Counted from the first letter of the stretch, positions 13,707-27,357 are shown. The stretch: 64,000 nt of DNA from Ophiodon elongatus (GCA_016806645.1 JACSYO010001855.1:124001-188000), one strand, 5' to 3'. Notes: generated by a model not told the origin, from the letters alone. Translations and numbers: made by a program.

Positions 13707-16555
13707 TGATAGTATCTCATGTGAAACACCAGGAGGGAACGAGAATTGGTGTGTGTGTGTGTCCGGTCCAAACAAACACAGATGCACAGGTTTGTCAAGG
13801 TGCTCCTATATCCATTGCATGCTTAGTAACCATTGTGATTCATCAACGGTGCTCAGATTGATCTTGCAGGTGCAACTGAAGTTGGACACTAGGGATGTCA
13901 CAAGCAATCCCAAAACAATTATGGTCATTGGATAGTGTTAAGTGTGTGTTGCCGCTGCATAGCATGCAACCAAGAGAGAGAAAGACAAAGAGGGTCTTAT
14001 GAACACACTCATTTATGGCAAAATTATGTCACGATTGATAAGAGGAAGGAACTATGCCACTCATGGCAGATCAGCTGAAAACCGTCCGGTTTTGATCGGC
14101 AGCCGTTTGAATCGGTGCGTCTCTAATTGTGTTGGATGTTGCGCCACAATTTTGTGCTGGTGCTCCTAAAATTGTGTTCTAGTGCTGCTTGTGGAAAACA
14201 AGTTAGTCAGGAGACCTGCGTGCACACGCACACACACAATTAGACTTCCCTTTCCAAATAAAAGTACACATGAATAAAAAATGAAGAGGTCTCTATTTTG
14301 AAGCCAATGTTAACATCCATTTTAATTGCGCTCTATTTATAAACTTAAAATGAACTCATTGAAACCTTGGTGTTCCTTCAGACTCAGCTAGGGGTTTCCA
14401 TAGCGACACAGTGGCTCTTAAGTCCTGATGTTCAGTTGGGAAGAACCAGAGAGAACAATGGAGACACTCAACTGTAACCGGAGATAGAGTGCTGGATGGC
14501 TGGCAGTCTCATCCACCATTACATACAGAGGTTGACAAGGAGAGTACAGCTCATACCAGAAATCAAGTATTAAATATGCATGTATAGAATGCATTTCAGT
14601 TTATTTTGTATCAACCAAAGGTTAAACAAACAATTGATATCCTATGTGCATAGTGTAATAAACACTGCCTTGATGAAAATGATCTCTGGAAAACCTCAAA
14701 ACTCAATCATTAACCTGATTGCTACTAGTAAAGTGAAGCTGGTAATGTTGTGTTGTAAAGACATGCTATTTGTTGGATACATACTGTATATACGGCTAAA
14801 CGTCCTTTAGAAAGATAAAATGCTCTTGTATTCACCGACTTAACCTTTTGAGGTGAAGAAGCTGTGAACCATGTTGCCGGTTTGACGACGAGTTTTGTCA
14901 GAATTATTTCCTGATAAAAACAGCGTTGTACTGATTATACAGTACTGCTGGTGGAAATACTGCCTTGGGCTCAAAATACTGTTTGTTATGTAGGTTTGAT
15001 GTGATTTTTGTTATAATGTACTTTTTTTCTGACTGTCATTGACAAACTAACTGACTGACAGAGTCTCAAATGACACACTGGTCACACAGCCAGCGAACAC
15101 CAGACACAGCTGTGTTTTATTTATATATTTTTTCAGTCAGTCACTCCCATCCTCCTACCCTAGCAACAGTAGCAAGGCTAAATGCCACAGAGGAAGAACT
15201 ACTGTACCCATATCCACGATGGCCTGAGGCGAGCTGCTGGACCATCACTACTAAATAACTGCCCAACACAGACAGGCCTGGTGTGCTACTATGGGGCATG
15301 CTGCTTCAGGATAGAGAGAGGGAAAGGAAGAGCAAGGAGGGGGTGGTAAAAGGAGGGAACAAATATGCTAAGGAGCCGAGGGGTTAATTTTACTCTCTTA
15401 CGGTATTTAATTCAGCTAAAATGCCCTGAGAGAGCATTAGAGAAGCTGGCCGTACATCGGCTGGCAGAGCTTCAGTATCTGAGGTCTGCAGGCAGGTTAA
15501 CAATAAAAAACAGGTTTGTCCTCCAGTGTTCGTCAAGGTTGCTTGTCTTTGTCCTTAATGTATGAAAAGCTAGAGCAAGACTATTGGTGTGAATTATACT
15601 AAATCAAATTTGAAAGGATGAATAGAAAAATTATATTTAGATGTCCCTTTCGTACAGCAGTAAGGTAAGTGGATTGAAGCAGTTCCAAAGTCAATACTTT
15701 AATGAGCTCCATTCTTTTCCAACAGGAAAAGTAATATCTGCAGCTCAATGTGCCGGCTGTGGCCAGCTCAGTTGTCCGATACTGTTGACCATGGAAGAGA
15801 AGAGAGGACAACCCATCACAGTCTCAAACAGACTTAAAAAGACTAGAAATGTAGTTGCGCCATCACTTTTATAAACATTGATCGATTGTATTAATCATTA
15901 CTTAAAAATATGCAATACATGTTGAATAACATGACTTAATTGTCCAGAAACTATCTGGTTTATCACATTACATACAGTAACACAAAGTGAATTCCATTGA
16001 TTTGGTTTTCAGGCCGCTGGAAAATTACCAGCATTGGTTGACACTAATGAGCAAGAACAGCTTTTCATGGACTCTACATTTTTCATGTCAATGTGATTTT
16101 AATTGTTGTTAATTTTCTTTAATGCAGTTGATAAAAAACCCTGTTGCACATACTTTGATTTTTACATTGACAGACATTTCTTTTAAAAGTTTCTGCCTGA
16201 AAAGAAATGTAATGATGCATGGAGTAAAACAATGGTTATAATGACCTCATTCCTGTACATTTACTGGTGTTAAAATATTAAGTACTTATGACCATGAGGC
16301 AGAGAGAGATTGGAAAGGTGGAGGAGAGACGTGGTGCTGTAGATCACTGCTGGCAGTTTGACAATCACAGGCTGAATGATCATCACAGTGGTTCAAGTGA
16401 ATCAATAACTAGCTGCTCAGGTCAGACAATCTATCTAAATTTCTGTTCTGTCATTTCATTTCTGCTTATTAAGCCGTTAAATATCTAATAGCCCAGATCA
16501 TTTTAGCTCCCTCCAGTGTATAGCATTTAGGGGCAGAAGTAGAAGTAGGTTTTCT

Positions 16556-16765
16556 TTAGTGTATAATCACCTGAAACTAAGAATCATGTTTTCGTTACTA
16601 TAGAATGAGCCGTTTAAATCTACGTACAGAGCAGGTCCTCTTCACAAAGCCGGCCGTCAAGTTTTGTAACAGTAGCCGAGAAAGGAAATCGTGTTTTTAC
16701 ATTTCAGTTTAATTTGGTTACAATCCGCAACCTAGCTGCTAGATGCTGCTAAATCCCTGCACCTT
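16556..16765 (+). repeat. Dispersed teleost repeat B, copy in reverse orientation
   Basis: Reads CACCTGAAACTAAGAATCAT, ACTATAGAATGAGCCGTTTA, GGTCCTCTTCACAAAGCCGG, then CAACCTAGCTGCTAGATGCT and CTGCACCTTTAAGG, the known order of this family in the direction opposite to the copy at 11641. Confidence 0.6.
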
Positions 16766-17680
16766 TAAGGTATAAAATGAGCCACATTTCTCATTCAGAT
16801 ATACCGAAATTCCTGTATTATTTTGTTCATGTACTGTAGACATTCAATGCTGATGCCCTCTCAATGTCTCGGGTGTGTGCATATGGAAGGGATCATAAAG
16901 TTGCTCTGAGCGCACTTACCTCAGCCAGAGCGCAGAAGGCTGGCAGCAAGGCTCAGTGATAGCGGAGGCTGGCATTTACTGTCTCAAACTCACGCACAGT
17001 TTGGTATTACTGGGTTTTGAGGGCCTGTTTTATTTATGATGTAATCCCTAGCCCACACCCTTAAAAAGAATAGTTTGGATTATTTGAAGAAAGATTTTAT
17101 GACGGCCCAAATTTGCAGGTGCTGGCAGAAGTATCAGCACATAATTGCAGCATAATGCAAGGCTCACCTTAAAAAAAACCTCTTTATCCATATGTAGGCT
17201 ATATTTAGAATTGTGTCACTGCTTATCTATGCTCTCTTCAAAGCCACCAAAATATGTTGACAAAAACAGTAAAGATAAGCCAAAGTTTCACTTTCAGTTC
17301 AGTTCACTGTCTGAAAATATTGTAAATATATCGTACACTAAAACGGATATTGATTTTTTTTAAGGTGGGCCTTTCTTTTTAGGTGGCTAAATACATTCTG
17401 CTGCTGACCCCCCTCCACAGCGATATATTACTTTACCCTTGTGCTGGTCCTCCTGTCTGCTTCTCCAAACTGGGGATGTGCAGACTCCTGTCTACGGGAG
17501 GTAATACACTGACTTTGGAAAAGTACTTCAAACAACCCAACTTAATAATCCAAATTGTCAGTTTAAATATCGTAGCAACTCAGCTACCTTTAATGTTTAC
17601 CCAAATTTAACATTAGTCTATTATTAACCTTAGAACTCTCTAAAATGTCTTAACGCAAAAATGTATTCATTCTTAAAGGG

Positions 17681-17706
17681 TAATAATAATAATAATAATA
17701 ATAATA
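17681..17706. repeat. (AAT)n microsatellite
   Basis: Eight or so TAA units, directly before the 25-base sequence that recurs at 22146. Confidence 0.9.
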
Positions 17707-19424
17707 TTCATTCAGTGGCTCTTTTGAAAGTATTTTTCAACCTCAACGCCATTTTCCCATGTTTTTGGAGGGACAACATTTTCTGAAATTGGTCCGATAT
17801 TGAGTGAGAGCGCTGCAGACAGACTCACTCACAGGGTGCAATTTATTCATTCTGCCGCAAGTTAGCACGTCAATGAACGTCCACTTAGGGGCCGATCACA
17901 TGCAGAGGTTATTTTGTGCCTTTGGATCTATTTTTTTGTCAATGCGGATGCACTCAAAAGCGATAGCAACACCATCGCGGCCCACAGCGTTCCAAAGAGC
18001 ATATTCTTCAGGGTGCAACGGGCCCCAAATAAAACATTTTCAACTTTTGGAAAGCTGCAGCATGCACCACCTGTCATGTGACGAGGAACAACCAATCACG
18101 GCCAGAAGATATCTTTTTTTTTTTTTTCTTGCGTAAATATCAGTCCATGGAACTATATGGAGATGTTAATAATTTTAGCGCATGCATACCCAGAGATAGC
18201 GATCTGTCCCATGAACTATTATATTTGCGTCACCCTTTCTGCCCAAGACCGGGCAGCCGAAGAGATGATGGAAATAAACAACTATATCATGCCCATTCTG
18301 ATATATTTGATATAAAACATGTTTTTCCATAAATTGTGTCTCTATATAGTCGTTCAATTTAAATAAATAAGCAACAAATTGCAGAATCAGTGAGCCCAAT
18401 GAGCACATTCAAGAGAATCAAAGCACTTACAGTGGTACTTCAAGTGGTCGCTGACGGATAGAAAGCCTACCTATGACAATCATCAGGTCCAAAGGTGAAA
18501 TGAAAGTGCTGAACTCTGAAAAGCAGCTGATGAGGACCTCTGCGATTTCAAATTTAAGGCATTTTCCAATGTTCCTATCGAGGGCAACCTGCAATGAGTG
18601 GACAGGTAATTGTTCCTTTTATTGTTCTGCGGCACTTTGACAGGACTCAGGTCCACTATGGGGATTTAACCTGGGACCTTTTTGTCACTGGGTGTACAAT
18701 GTGACCTCTTGGCAACAATGGCTATTAGAGAAATAGTAACATTTAGAAAATAAAAGATAGCATGCAGTTAAAATGTCATGTTCCTACAGTATGCCGTGCT
18801 GAGAGGCTCTCACAGTATTCTCATTAAACTGGCGGTACTTTTTGCAGCGTCACTGTGTGCTTCCATGACCAATTACTACATTTAGTATGTTTTATATCTG
18901 ACTACACATACTCACAAACATGCTACAGACTGAATCCGATGCACTTATTAATTTGATTCTCTACAGATGTTGATCGCACCAACCCGACATTTTGAATTTT
19001 TGTTGGTGATTGTGAAATAGTAAAGCAAGTGTGTGTAATGCCATAATGAAGGCTATTTATGTTATATTTCCAGGTAAGCAATACTTCACCTCATAACAAT
19101 GGAGTGCAACTGGAATACAAAATTCTGATAACGTATGACACTTATTGGACACTGTTCCACAAAGCATTGTACAAAAGTATGTTTGGCTTTTTGTATTTGG
19201 TTGGTAAAACTGATCACTTTTGGCAAATTTAAACTAGAGCAAAGATTTCATCAAACACTGAGCCGTGGGATACTCCAGAGGTTCATGCAGAAATCCCGGA
19301 GAAGCCCTACCAGGCTTAAACCAGAAAACTGGGTAAAGATGAGAAAATAAGAACTTTTCTTCCCACAGCAACTACCTCGATTGTGTTTTTGATCAATACT
19401 TATAATAACCCCACATAGCCAGTA

Positions 19425-19680
19425 GCCATGCTGGAGGCTCTACGAATGGCAATGATAGTCTGAGTTGGTCGTTCCACCACTATTTCAACAACTATTGAAT
19501 AGATTGCCAGAAAATTCTATACAGATATAGAAATGCATGGTCCCCAGAGGAAGAATCCTACTAACGATGCTGATCCATTGACTTTATTTTATGGCGCCAC
19601 CATGAGGTTGACATAAAAAAAAAATTGTGAAATGTCTTGACAATTAGAAGTATTGCATGAAATGCGGTGCATACATTTAG
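19425..19680. repeat. Dispersed teleost repeat C
   Basis: Motifs such as CAACTATTGAATAGATTGCC, ATGGTCCCCAGAGGAAGAAT, GATCCATTGACTTTATTTTA and GGCGCCACCATGAGGTTGAC occur in the order that I know from a common repeat of spiny-rayed fish. The family name is not known to me. Confidence 0.55.
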
Positions 19681-22600
19681 CTCAAAGCCGGCTGTGCCAA
19701 ACTAGAGCCTCACAGAGGCACTATAGTCTTAGCTTCAGTTAATGGACGAATACATGTTTACATTACATTCAGTAAGAGCACGCAATCAGCTGAGCCCTGA
19801 TCAACACCTGTCTGCTATCGGACCAGTCGCAGCCCACGTTTTCAAAGACTGACTGAGGCCATGCAAGATGTATGAGGGTGTGTTGGTGTGTGGATGCATG
19901 TGTGTCCTCCTTATGCCATCAAAGGCTTTTGGTGGGCGCCGCAAGCCTCCACAATTAGCACACAGGGGCAGGAACTGGCTTCCCCTCCAATTATGACTTC
20001 CCCACCTCAAAAGATGGTCAGGTGGTCCTTTCTCAATCAGGGCGGAAAGAGGAGGAGGAAAGTGGTAGGATGGAAAGGGAAAGAGGAAGTGAGCCGAGTG
20101 CTGCCATTTGTGGAAATAAAAAGGGAATTCCTGATGTGGTGCTGGCCATGAATACTGAGCAGGCTTGGACTGGGAAGCTGTTCTTGGTTTGGCTGAATAG
20201 TTAGTGTGGATGAAATGCTTTCTGGTAGAAGGAAAAACCACAGATTCTTTTTCGAAAACTACATATCAAACATTGCAAAAAACTGGGAAAGCATTCGAAA
20301 ACTGCCTTCTCTTAAACATGGTCCCAATAGTGAAAATTGAACACGAACACAAAATAAAAGGACTCAATACATTATAATAAAATAGCTTTTAAGCTTTGGG
20401 CTATTAAACCACCTTTGTTAATGCAATGAGCATTTTTCATACTATAGCACTGTGCTGTAGTATAGTAACAACTTAATACAAATAGTTTTTTTAACAATTT
20501 CAGAATGTTGTACACATGCACCATTTATGGTGCTGTAATGTAAAATTAGTGTAGAATTACATTGTTTTTATTTTATTTTGTGTACCAAATGTTATTTGTG
20601 TATGAATAATAAAACTTACATTTAATAACCTTTTTCAACTTCTTAAAAATGTTACTGAAATAGAGCGAACCAGAATTTTTTAAATGAGCGTGAAACTGCA
20701 TTCTTCTAATCATTGTTCATCCTTCCTCTCTCTGACTTCTACAACACCCCTCCTCTTCCCACCTAAACTTCCTGCTCACCTTCCTCCCTCCTGATTGTCC
20801 TTTTCCCATCATCTTGCTCTTCTCATCCAGGCAGTCTACTTAATCACTTCACCTATCTGGCCATCTTTTCTCTCTCAAACCAAATCATCTCCATGATCTG
20901 CTGTTTTTACATTCAATCTTCTTCCAATACCCCCTTCCATCTCCTGTTGCTCGTCTCTCCACAAAGCTACTCGGTGAAGACGGTGGGGTTTTAAAGCTGG
21001 TCTGCAGTCTTAAAAGGTTGAGTGTATGAATTTCAAAGGCCAATTTCAGACCAAGTACAAGGGATCAGGCGCTCTAATGAGAATACTATTCACACAGATA
21101 GAGGAAATTATGGTGTGCATTAACTCCCAATGGCAAAAAAAAGGAAGGGCTACCCTGCTTCAAAGTTATTACCAAGCTGATACCACTGTTGCTTTGCTCA
21201 TAACTGAGCGGGAGCAACAGTCAGGGGCACAACTTTAGGCAGCTATATGATCAACAGACAAAATGACAATAGGGTCTTTTTTTTTTTTAATCACGGATAC
21301 TTTCTCTCCAAGGAGGAGCCATGTGACTTAAACATTTGATCTGCTGACTAGATCTAGATTTACATCATCATTTATGCTTACTTCTGTGATTATTACACAT
21401 TCATTACAACTCAAAAGTAACTGATGCTGTATATCAAAACCTCTTGCTCAAGTGTACCTCAGTAATGTTTGATGAAGCAGGCGTTAACTAATGGCACTCA
21501 TCCCATCAGGTCTTGGGATTCAAACTGGCATCCCACACAGTATCAAGCCCACATCTTCATTCTCCTCATTACTTCTTAAGATAGGTGCGAAGTGGAGGAA
21601 ATATGATGATGATTCTGGAGACTTCTACTATGAATGTCAGCTGGCTAACTGACGATTGTTGCTACAGAAACACAAGACATTTCACAAAAGCAACTACACA
21701 GATGTGAATGTCTACTATTTTCACCTTTATTGGGTAGGCAGCAACGACAAAACCATAGTCTTTGACACAATTTCAAAATAAAAAAATATATACTATGTAA
21801 TTTAACACACACTGCCCCCTATTTAAAACATCAGCAGCCTAGTTGATTTAACACAAATGGGTGCGCCATACCTTTCTCAGAATTTGTCTGAATTTTTTGG
21901 CTGTACAGCAGGTAAAAACAGATACACACACTTTACATACAGTATACTCATATACAGTATATTGTGTAAAGGTTTTAACATATTTTTATAAATAAATACA
22001 TATTATCCTGCAATTAATAAAACTCTTTACTAAAAGCCTCGATCAATGCACTTGAAAGATGACTTGTTTGAACAAGTTAACAGTTTTGATTTTCTACCAC
22101 TTCAGTTTGGTCAGAGTAATACAGACACATAAAAACTATTTTTTAAATATTCATTCAGTGGCTCTTTTGATTTTTGAAACCTTGAACCAAGACACGCATT
22201 TCACATTACCCGCTACAAAAAGTCCACCAAAGAAATTAATATTTGTGCAACTTCTGACCAAATACTATTATTTCCGATTGAATGGTATATTCCAACTTTT
22301 ACATTATATGGTAACAATTGAGCTATTTTATTTTAGGCTATTACAGAACTTTGCTTTCTCCTGTGTTATATGTTGCTGTATCGTTGTTTGTCACCACATA
22401 ATGAAGATAATACAGCACTAATTCAGACCCTATACATTTCCTCTACTACCCCACTGCACTATGCTCCAAAGGAGCACCAAAAACACAAGCTATCAAAATA
22501 AAAATCTTCATAAGTCTAGTATTTGACACGGCTATGCTGTGGTTTCCTACTGCTATTCCTCATATATGCCAGGGCATGTGGCTATAGAAGGGAATTCACA

Positions 22601-25600
22601 AGACTTGGACATCTGCAGTCTCCTCTTATCTTACAGATATGATGTAGACGTCAGATAGTAGAACATGTACCTACTTAAAGGCAAAAATCAGATTGACGGA
22701 GAAAAAATAATGACATGACCTATTCTTGGTGGAAACCCATCTGAAAGATTACAAAGTCATGGAAAACTAAATCCAACGACAACGTGATTTCAGATGTGAA
22801 CACGGTCACAAGGTATGTTCATGTAAAATGTTTCCTTTTTTTTTTTTTTTTTAAAGTGCAGCATGTTGATGTAACAGTAATTACTTATTTTTTCACTTTT
22901 CTTACAAAATACATCTTTAGGCACGTATACAGAACAATCTGCAATGTGTTAAAGCTGCATAAAGCAATATTTTTCATACTAACACTGATTCAAACCACTC
23001 CTGAATATGTTAAAGGGTGATGAATGCTGATGATCACGCTAAGAACCCCATACTGTAGCTTCACGTAGCTGCTTTTACTTAACGGATTTGGTTATCCTAG
23101 TTTTCTGAAACAACAAAACAAAAACAATGCCGGCACATAGACTACAAACCATGGGCAGCCACTGTCAGCACGTGTATTTCAAGTTGACTGTAGGCTACCC
23201 ACCTCATGCACAACTGCAGAGAGCCAAAGTAAATGAATGGCTGGTAAAGATAGCTGAGTATGTAGATAACCCAAAGGAGACATACTTTTTCTTTTCGTCG
23301 TATTGATTTACCAAACCGTGGCTTAAAAACAATATTGAACTTACATTCATCAGAATGGCCAGAAAGACTCTTGAATGGAATGATCAGGTAGCTCTGTTTT
23401 AACTTGATGTGAAGTATCACATTTCTTGTCACTGAAAAATAAGAAGCTAAAGGCTCAGAGTCTTTCTGCCCCTATTGGTCAAAAATCACTTAATGCAGCT
23501 TTAAAATGAGGAATGACCTATACAGACTACTATTAAGCAGCATAGAATGCATTTACAATATCAAGGGACTAGGTTTGCTGTGCATGGACAAACATACACT
23601 ACAAGCAAGGCCTAAACCACAGATGACACTACTCTCTATGAGCAAAGAGGGAGATCAGTAAGTTATTGGCTATTATGTGGATGTATTCTTTTGAAATAAA
23701 TTATGCTTCGACCCTGATCCAATGATCAAGGCAATGTACAAGGTAAATTGGCTGGAGTGACTGTTTCGTAGCAAAGTATGAGAATCATAACCAATGGCAG
23801 TTTGTGGGTTGTTTTAACAACACACATCATCTGCACTTTGTATATCAAAAGCCCCAGACTGGGCAACAGTATTTAGATTTTACCAAGCTGGAATGGCCAC
23901 AGTAAAAGAACAACATTTTTTTTTTTTTTGCCGAATGGAGTAATTAAGGACTTCATTTCTAACACCTATATTCTGCCCTTTCCAAAACAACCTGTTGCTT
24001 GGGCACAGACATCATAATAAAGGATAAGAAAATTCCACAAGCCCAGTTACCAAAATTACAGTGTGATTCCCAGTTAGGGTTAACCCTGTGAGAAGTGCAC
24101 ACTATATACTAAGGTCATTCACAAAAGCACTGAGAAGAATGTAAGACATTCAGGCCTGTAGTTTGAGGGCAGTGACTTTGTTTTTTTAAACAGCAGCATA
24201 ATTGGTACAGCTGAAAGAGAGTGGGGCAAATTAAAAGTAATTCGGATTGTCCAGCCAAAGGTTTAACAAACCTCCACAAAATAAGCTACTGATAACCTTA
24301 AACCTTTATCACAACTCAGCATGTAAGTTCAGATCAGTTAAGTTTCAACCTCACAGCGACCTCCAGACAGAGCAGATCACATTAACCTGATCCCCTGTCC
24401 ACCGCTGCTGGGAAATAAAGCCCAATATCATCTGATCTGAAGATCACTGATGCAAAGCACCAAAAACCCGCCTATATATTCCGGTCTACACTTCAACTAC
24501 TATCACTTGTCTTACTTTTAAATGACTCAGAAGTTTGTGAGTGGATCAAAAGCAACATACAAGAGGTGCATCTAAAAATGATATCCTCAAGTCAGCTCAG
24601 ATCTGAGGCTGAGATACAGAATTCTGTTTCTGAACTAAACCTAAACCTGCTGTTTGTTCACTCTTCAATATACATGAACCTACATGTACAGAGGGAATGT
24701 AATATATATTTGTTGGTTAGAAATGGCTGTCATGAGCACTCATGCATCAAAGTGTTAGCAGAATACTCATAACAAAGCCATATCAGGAATGCCACACCAA
24801 TGGTGGGAATGCTGGCCTTGATGGGCTATTTCATAAACACAAGGGGGGACCGTGGGGAAAAAAAACTATGCTGGGTAGTTATCTGCTGCAAGCATCAGTT
24901 CACTGCCTTCAATATAAAGGCCTCAGTGTCGAACCAACACATCCTTTGTCTGAATTCTGGACATACGGTGCTTCTTAGTAGAGTGGTACCAATCAATTGG
25001 TGATCAACCACAATAAGTCAATATTTAAATTGGTAAACAGTGAAAGCAGCATGTCATCCGTGCAAAATCTGATACAGGTCACACTACAGCAGTAGGCAAT
25101 GTGTTGACAATTTGACAGTTTATATTATAGATTAGTAACCATGTTGTGTCAAGTGAAACCTCTTATTTTGGGGATTTTTACTCGATTTAACGGTTTCAAC
25201 ACACCTTTTACAAGTTAACATATTTTAACAGTCCTTGGTCTAATGCTGTGATGTCGGGGTATTATTTGCTTTCCAAACAGTGTTGAATTGGAGTTTTACT
25301 ATTTAAGATTACTGTGCATTTTTACATTATGTACTAAGTTTTGCAGAAGGTCTCAGTAAACAACTTTATTAAAATTTTAAACCAAGGGTCAGATCTGCGA
25401 TTGGCCCATCACCCTGACAATCGAAAGTAAATGTGTCAGAACACCTAGCCAGCACTTTTTTTTTTTGCATCTCTCTCCTGTTCACCTGCACACATCATGT
25501 TTACAGACTCAACACAAAATAATTCAGCAGAAACTGAGTGCACACTTTTCTCTAGTAAACAGCCAAGACCTTACGCCATCTGTTATTTATCAGCAGCATA

Positions 25601-26057
25601 ATGGCTGCCGTCATGGTCACTGTGTGTGTTTATACAACAAAAAAATTGATTATCCATTTACAACCTTTAAACAGGTTTATTAGCACAAGTAGGTGTAGGT
25701 TATCTAGTCTCTCCTAATGACAGAAAGTATGGGGACATCAAATTGAGGGTCGATCCACTTCACAACTACTGACAAAATGTAACAGGCATGAAATAGTGTG
25801 GAGACATTTGATGTCTGAAAAGATATTTGTGAATCTTTTTGAGTTTACAGTTTAGTCTTCTCACTATGTCAGACCTGGTTGACATACAGTGAGATGTAAA
25901 GGCTAAGAAAAGCATGGGGAGACTTCTTTCTATTTGATCCACAGCCAAGTCACATACCACAGAATAAAAGCCATCAGAGAGTGACCATCTCATTAAATCT
26001 CTCTGTTTAGACACAGCACCCATCTCCTTGAAAAGCTTGTAATGTAATAAACCATGG

Positions 26058-26063
26058 TTTATT
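26058..26063 (-). terminator. candidate polyadenylation signal of gpr52
   Basis: An AATAAA hexamer reads on the minus strand about 175 bases after the gpr52 stop codon. It is the nearest canonical signal, but such hexamers are common in AT-rich sequence, and no transcript evidence is available. Confidence 0.3.
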
Positions 26064-26238
26064 GTGACCAAGGCAATGTCACTGGTGTCAGCTGACAGGC
26101 TGATACAACAGAACCCATTTTCTGTTCGGTTAAGCCCTCCCAATGTTACTGAAAGTTAACTAGCTGCTAAGCTTGTTAAGATTCTTGTTCCCCATTTGTA
26201 GATTCCTGCAGTATCCTCATCCTGTAAAAGTCATCCCA

Positions 26239-27357
26239 TCAGATGGAGCATGAGTTTGCCCTCTTCCTAGGTTTAGGCTCTCCAAAGTCCCTGTCATCGG
26301 CTGCGCAGTGGCTGAAGGAGCAAATTGTCTGCGAGAGCCTACGCATGCCCAGGCGGAACACACTATTAGACAGGCTGTAGATGACACAGTTGCAAAAGCT
26401 GTTGCTAATGGCCAGCCAGGTGGTGATGAAGGACAGGGCAGGGCTATCCAGCACATGGGAGCTCTCTAGCAGAAAGTAGATTATGTAGGGCAGCCAAAGC
26501 ATATAGAAAACACTGGTGATGCGGAACAGCACCATCGCATAGCGCCGATCTGGTCCATGCCCTCCATGATGCCCACTGCCACCCCCCTCACCAGCCTCCA
26601 TCTCCTGGCTGGGGAACCGTGCCCGCCGTTCACTGATCTCCCTGTTGTGCTGCTGGCAGATGCGAAAGATATGGTAATAGGTAAAACAAACCACAAGTGC
26701 AGCAGGCGCATAGAGCAAACACACCACAAAGCCTGTAAAGAGGGCAGATGTGGGCCAGGAGTGTGCACACCACTCAAAAATGTCCCCATGATAGCCTGGT
26801 TTACCCCACCCAAAGAAGGAAGGCAAGAAAACCAGGCTAGAGTAGACCCAAATTAGGGTGATGCAGCCTCGTAGTCTGCATGGCGTCACAAGCTGGTTGT
26901 AAGACAGTGGTTTAGTTATGGCCAGGTAGCGATCCACACTGATACAAGCCAAGCAGGCCATTGAAACACTCTTCAGAACAGAGATGACGTAGCTGAAAAC
27001 CTGGCATGTGATGGGCTCTTGAACACCTGCAGGGTAGTGGAGCAGAGACAGGGTGGGCACCAGGCAGCTAAGACCCACCAGCAGGTCGGCATAGGCCATG
27101 GTCTGGATGAAGTAGCTAGTGGTGTAGTGGTGTAGTAGAGGGGCACAGTGGAACACGAAGATCACCGTCAGGTTTCCTGCAATAATAAGCACTGTCAGAA
27201 GTACAATGACAGCAGTCTCCAGGACGCAAGCCTCTAGGCCTTCGTTCAGCCCCCAGCCCAAGGGACAAGAGTGGTTGGCAGCCCGGTAAGGAAAGAAGTC
27301 TCCATGACTGCTGTTGGCAGTGAGCAGCGGGTCCGTTGTCAGTTCAGACTGGTTCAT
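26239..27357 (-). CDS. gpr52: Gpr52, orphan class A G-protein-coupled receptor
   Basis: A complete intronless frame of 372 codons ending in TGA. Seven hydrophobic segments are visible: TM1 with GN at 61-62, TM2 with Asp91, TM3 starting after Cys118 and ending in DRY (142-144), Cys197 in loop 2 (disulphide partner of Cys118), TM6 with WLP (298-300) and TM7 with NCVIY (333-337) in place of NPxxY, as in mammalian GPR52. The C-terminus, PKPRKRANSCSI, is the GPR52 signature and separates it from GPR21. Sites for N-glycosylation occur at Asn2, Asn15 and Asn28. Mammalian GPR52 is a Gs-coupled, constitutively active plasma-membrane receptor rich in striatum, activated by its own extracellular loop 2; a ligand is not established. 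The third intracellular loop holds a Gly/His-rich stretch (256-268) not in the human protein as I recall it. The ATG has A at -3. The gene lies within a rabgap1l intron, same strand. Confidence 0.97.
   Translation of the reverse strand: MNQSELTTDPLLTANSSHGDFFPYRAANHSCPLGWGLNEGLEACVLETAVIVLLTVLIIAGNLTVIFVFHCAPLLHHYTTSYFIQTMAYADLLVGLSCLVPTLSLLHYPAGVQEPITCQVFSYVISVLKSVSMACLACISVDRYLAITKPLSYNQLVTPCRLRGCITLIWVYSSLVFLPSFFGWGKPGYHGDIFEWCAHSWPTSALFTGFVVCLLYAPAALVVCFTYYHIFRICQQHNREISERRARFPSQEMEAGEGGGSGHHGGHGPDRRYAMVLFRITSVFYMLWLPYIIYFLLESSHVLDSPALSFITTWLAISNSFCNCVIYSLSNSVFRLGMRRLSQTICSFSHCAADDRDFGEPKPRKRANSCSI

Noticed and set aside
13885..14130. Small hAT-like element between TAGGGATGTCAC and GGTGCGTCTCTA
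   Set aside because: The ends agree at too few positions and no target duplication is visible.
18610..18725. Second tRNA-like B box (GGGATTTAACCTGGGACC)
   Set aside because: Only the B-box-like word is present; no A box or stems.
21480..21560. tRNA-like SINE head (GGGATTCAAACTGGCATCCC resembles a reversed B box)
   Set aside because: I could not find a matching A box at the right distance or a cloverleaf, so the similarity is too weak.
25766..26143. Minus-strand frame of 125 codons just downstream of gpr52
   Set aside because: It starts about 95 bases after the gpr52 stop codon, overlaps the probable 3' UTR and has no recognisable domain; taken as chance.
26557..26856. Plus-strand frame of 99 codons opposite gpr52
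   Set aside because: It is the antisense shadow of a conserved coding sequence.
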